Source: Fusibacter sp. 3D3
Lineage (GTDB): Bacteria; Bacillota; Clostridia; Peptostreptococcales; Acidaminobacteraceae
Assembly (NCBI RefSeq): GCF_001748365.1
Contig: NZ_BDHH01000033.1
Span: 1-34,812 of the forward strand
Length of the DNA stretch: 34,812 nucleotides
Direction: 5' to 3'
Part shown: positions 33,641 through 34,812 of the stretch, piece by piece
Position numbering within the stretch: position 1 is the first letter of the stretch
Layout of the letters: every line of letters starts with the position of its first letter
Made by a program: the position numbers and the translations under genes
Notes under the pieces: generated by a model
Databases searched by the model: none
Told to the model about the DNA's origin: nothing
Seen by the model: only the letters and a program-made list of their open reading frames with translations

Positions 33641-34269
33641 AAACCCGCTTGATGATCATCCATGCTCATCATCAGGAATCCACAAAATGCAGCATTATCC
33701 ACTTGTAGTGAATCGTCTGTATGTTTTTTTATATCGTTAATCAAGGTTCTAAACTGACTGTAAAATGCATAAGTTGGTTTAGATACATATTTTAAATCTT
33801 CCTCAAAGTATACTAATATCCCTTTTGCTGTCGTGGGTTTTATCAGGACTTCAAACTCTGGTCTTATATAGACGCCAAGCACTGTTAAAATTGGCCACTT
33901 TGCAATCTTATAACGGGTCAAGACTTCAATTTGCGTTGTGAATCCAAGCTCTTGGTCACCATAAAGAAACGCCTGGACACCACCTATAAATTTTGCTTTT
34001 TCTTCTAAAGTAAATGTCTTCGCAAGATCTTTAAATTTCGCTTTTTCAAAAATGGAAACCAATGAAGACTGTGATATTAATTTGATATAGTCTGCAAAGA
34101 CGCGTTCTACATCTTCAAAGCATTCAGATCTAAAATGTGCATTTACATAATCTTTCATCTTCTCAACTTTGTGTTTCTTTGAAATTTCAAGCATTTCAGG
34201 CGTATCAAACCCCATGGGATAAGCCATAAAAAAATGCTTTTCTAGTGTTTTGAGTTTTTCAATATTCAT
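33637..34269 (-). CDS. Conserved protein of unknown function
   Basis: Seen: 210 residues, mixed helix and strand, no membrane segment, no signal peptide, no motif I recognise. AAGGA is 6 bp before the ATG. The protein begins MNIEKLKTLEKHFFMAYPMGF and has an aromatic block KWPILTVLGVYIRPEFEV. It resembles conserved hypothetical proteins of clostridia from memory only. Overlaps the stop of the MFS gene, with no terminator between, so the two transcripts meet. Confidence 0.75.
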   Translation of the reverse strand: MNIEKLKTLEKHFFMAYPMGFDTPEMLEISKKHKVEKMKDYVNAHFRSECFEDVERVFADYIKLISQSSLVSIFEKAKFKDLAKTFTLEEKAKFIGGVQAFLYGDQELGFTTQIEVLTRYKIAKWPILTVLGVYIRPEFEVLIKPTTAKGILVYFEEDLKYVSKPTYAFYSQFRTLINDIKKHTDDSLQVDNAAFCGFLMMSMDDHQAGF

Positions 34270-34325
34270 ACGCGTTCCTTCCTGATCTAAACATCATACT
34301 CTACCAATGTCTTCTTACCATTCCT

Positions 34326-34334
34326 ATTATACCA
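34326..34334 (-). promoter_or_regulatory. Extended -10 promoter of the 210-aa protein gene
   Basis: On the minus strand TGGTATAAT (extended -10; TATAAT 34331-34326), about 57 bp before the ATG. No good -35 box at 17 bp, as often with extended -10 promoters. Confidence 0.5.
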
Positions 34335-34402
34335 AATATCAATTGCATCAAGCAATCGCCATGCGCTTATTCTAAAATAGGGCACTCCTAAAGCATTCAA
34401 AA

Positions 34403-34426
34403 GACCAGCTCCTTATGAAGCTGGTC
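34403..34426 (-). terminator. Terminator-like hairpin near the right IS
   Basis: GACCAGCT and AGCTGGTC form a perfect 8-bp stem with an 8-nt loop; on the minus strand TTTT follows. It would stop minus-strand transcripts coming from the IS side before the 210-aa protein gene. No gene that it serves is in the window. Confidence 0.5.
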
Positions 34427-34479
34427 AGAATTTAATAATATCGTGTAAAATCTTGATAAGCTTTATAAAACATATTCGG

Positions 34480-34500
34480 GTTTTCGACACTTGTAAATGA
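34480..34500 (+). repeat. Terminal inverted repeat, left end of the right IS copy
   Basis: GTTTTCGACACTTGTAAATG, which matches the left copy's outer end in the first 10 bases and most of the following ones. The IS therefore begins near 34480. Between it and the 210-aa gene nothing but the hairpin is seen. Confidence 0.65.
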
Positions 34501-34571
34501 TATTTTTTTATAGAATGCTGTATTTAGGCCTTTAAGGCTTATTTTTTTGTCAAATTTTTCAGTTTTATATG

Positions 34572-34600
34572 TTGTACGGAGTTGTATATTGTGATATAAT
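34572..34600 (+). promoter_or_regulatory. Transposase promoter
   Basis: TTGTAC (34572-34577), 17-bp spacer, TATAAT (34595-34600). The ATG at 34606 is only 5 bp further, so the transcript is expected to start at the ATG. Confidence 0.65.
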
Positions 34601-34605
34601 AGGCT

Positions 34606-34812
34606 ATGAAATTAAATTATGATAAGAAATCAAAAGACCCAACCTACTTTGTGCAAAAGGGCTACCGTAACGGTAATAAAACCACAACAAAGAATATCGC
34701 TAGAATTGGTAAACATTCTGAACTGCTAAAGATTACAGATGATCCTTTGGCTTATGCCAAGGAACAAGTTACTAAGTATAATGATGAAGAAAAAAATGGC
34801 AAGGTGACTATG
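34606..34812 (+). CDS. IS1634/IS4-type transposase, N-terminal part (cut by window end)
   Basis: The first 69 codons, still open at the last base. Seen: TYFVQKGYRNGNKTTTKNIARIG, core GYRNGNKTTTKNI, the characteristic start of IS1634-like transposases (a short region before the DDE core), then a helical acidic part. No ribosome binding site, which fits the leaderless layout. Same orientation as the left fragment. Confidence 0.8.
   Translation, partial: MKLNYDKKSKDPTYFVQKGYRNGNKTTTKNIARIGKHSELLKITDDPLAYAKEQVTKYNDEEKNGKVTM

Noticed and set aside
3-34812. Composite transposon flanked by two IS copies
   Set aside because: The cargo is ordinary core and metabolic genes of even composition, with no resistance or mobility genes, and both IS copies are cut at the window edges; an assembly edge explains it better.
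1-34812. CRISPR arrays, prophage, tRNA or rRNA genes
   Set aside because: No regularly spaced repeats, phage structural genes or tRNA-like cloverleaf with conserved TTC arm were seen.

Overview
The window is AT-rich bacterial DNA with strong AGGAGG-type ribosome binding sites, TTG as an occasional start, short intergenic gaps and sigma-A-type promoters. With the gene content (HTH-TOBE molybdate regulator, molybdenum hydroxylase, UPF0210/ACT pair, NaPi-PhoU transporter, TlrB/RlmA-type methyltransferase) this suggests a member of the Firmicutes, most likely an anaerobic clostridium-like organism. That placement is inference; no rRNA or tRNA gene was seen.

Both edges are pieces of an IS1634/IS4-type element in the same orientation: the C-terminal part of a transposase with its terminator and terminal inverted repeat on the left (3-640), and the opposite terminal repeat, promoter and N-terminal 69 codons on the right (34480-34812). 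The 34 kb between them are mostly ordinary chromosomal genes, so the ends are better explained by an assembly break in a repeated element, or by two independent insertions, than by a composite transposon.

Region 0.7-6.0 kb (minus): a DUF917 gene, a large hybrid histidine kinase with REC and HPt domains, and a REC-GGDEF diguanylate cyclase, likely one signalling operon. 6.1-7.6 kb (minus): a short YgjP-like metallopeptidase and a PPK2 kinase. 7.7-16 kb: a molybdenum block. An excisionase-type HTH fused to a TOBE domain is divergent from modABC, with a perfect palindrome lying on the modA promoter. A convergent DAHP synthase with a hairpin-containing leader follows, then a three-subunit molybdenum hydroxylase that could use the imported molybdate. 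16.1-19.5 kb: a truncated GNAT gene, a flavodoxin, an alpha/beta hydrolase with a MarR regulator and its palindrome, and a broken HD-GYP gene.

Region 19.5-24.9 kb is the most interesting. A minus-strand operon encodes a cysteine-rich TetR regulator, a GCS2-type glutamate-cysteine ligase and a circularly permuted ATP-grasp ligase, which looks like a private route to glutathione or another gamma-glutamyl thiol. The tetR promoter has its 17-bp spacer exactly filled by an operator arm and predicts a leaderless mRNA. Divergent from it, a glycine riboswitch whose base pairing predicts an OFF switch controls an ACT-domain protein and a UPF0210 protein, both of unknown function.

Region 25-34.3 kb: small membrane and secreted proteins, a ROK kinase, a NaPi-PhoU transporter behind four TTnAC repeats at exact 11-bp spacing (a Pho box), a rhodanese, a pentapeptide-repeat protein overlapping an rRNA methyltransferase, a J-domain protein, a NifX-like protein, an MFS permease and a conserved unknown protein.
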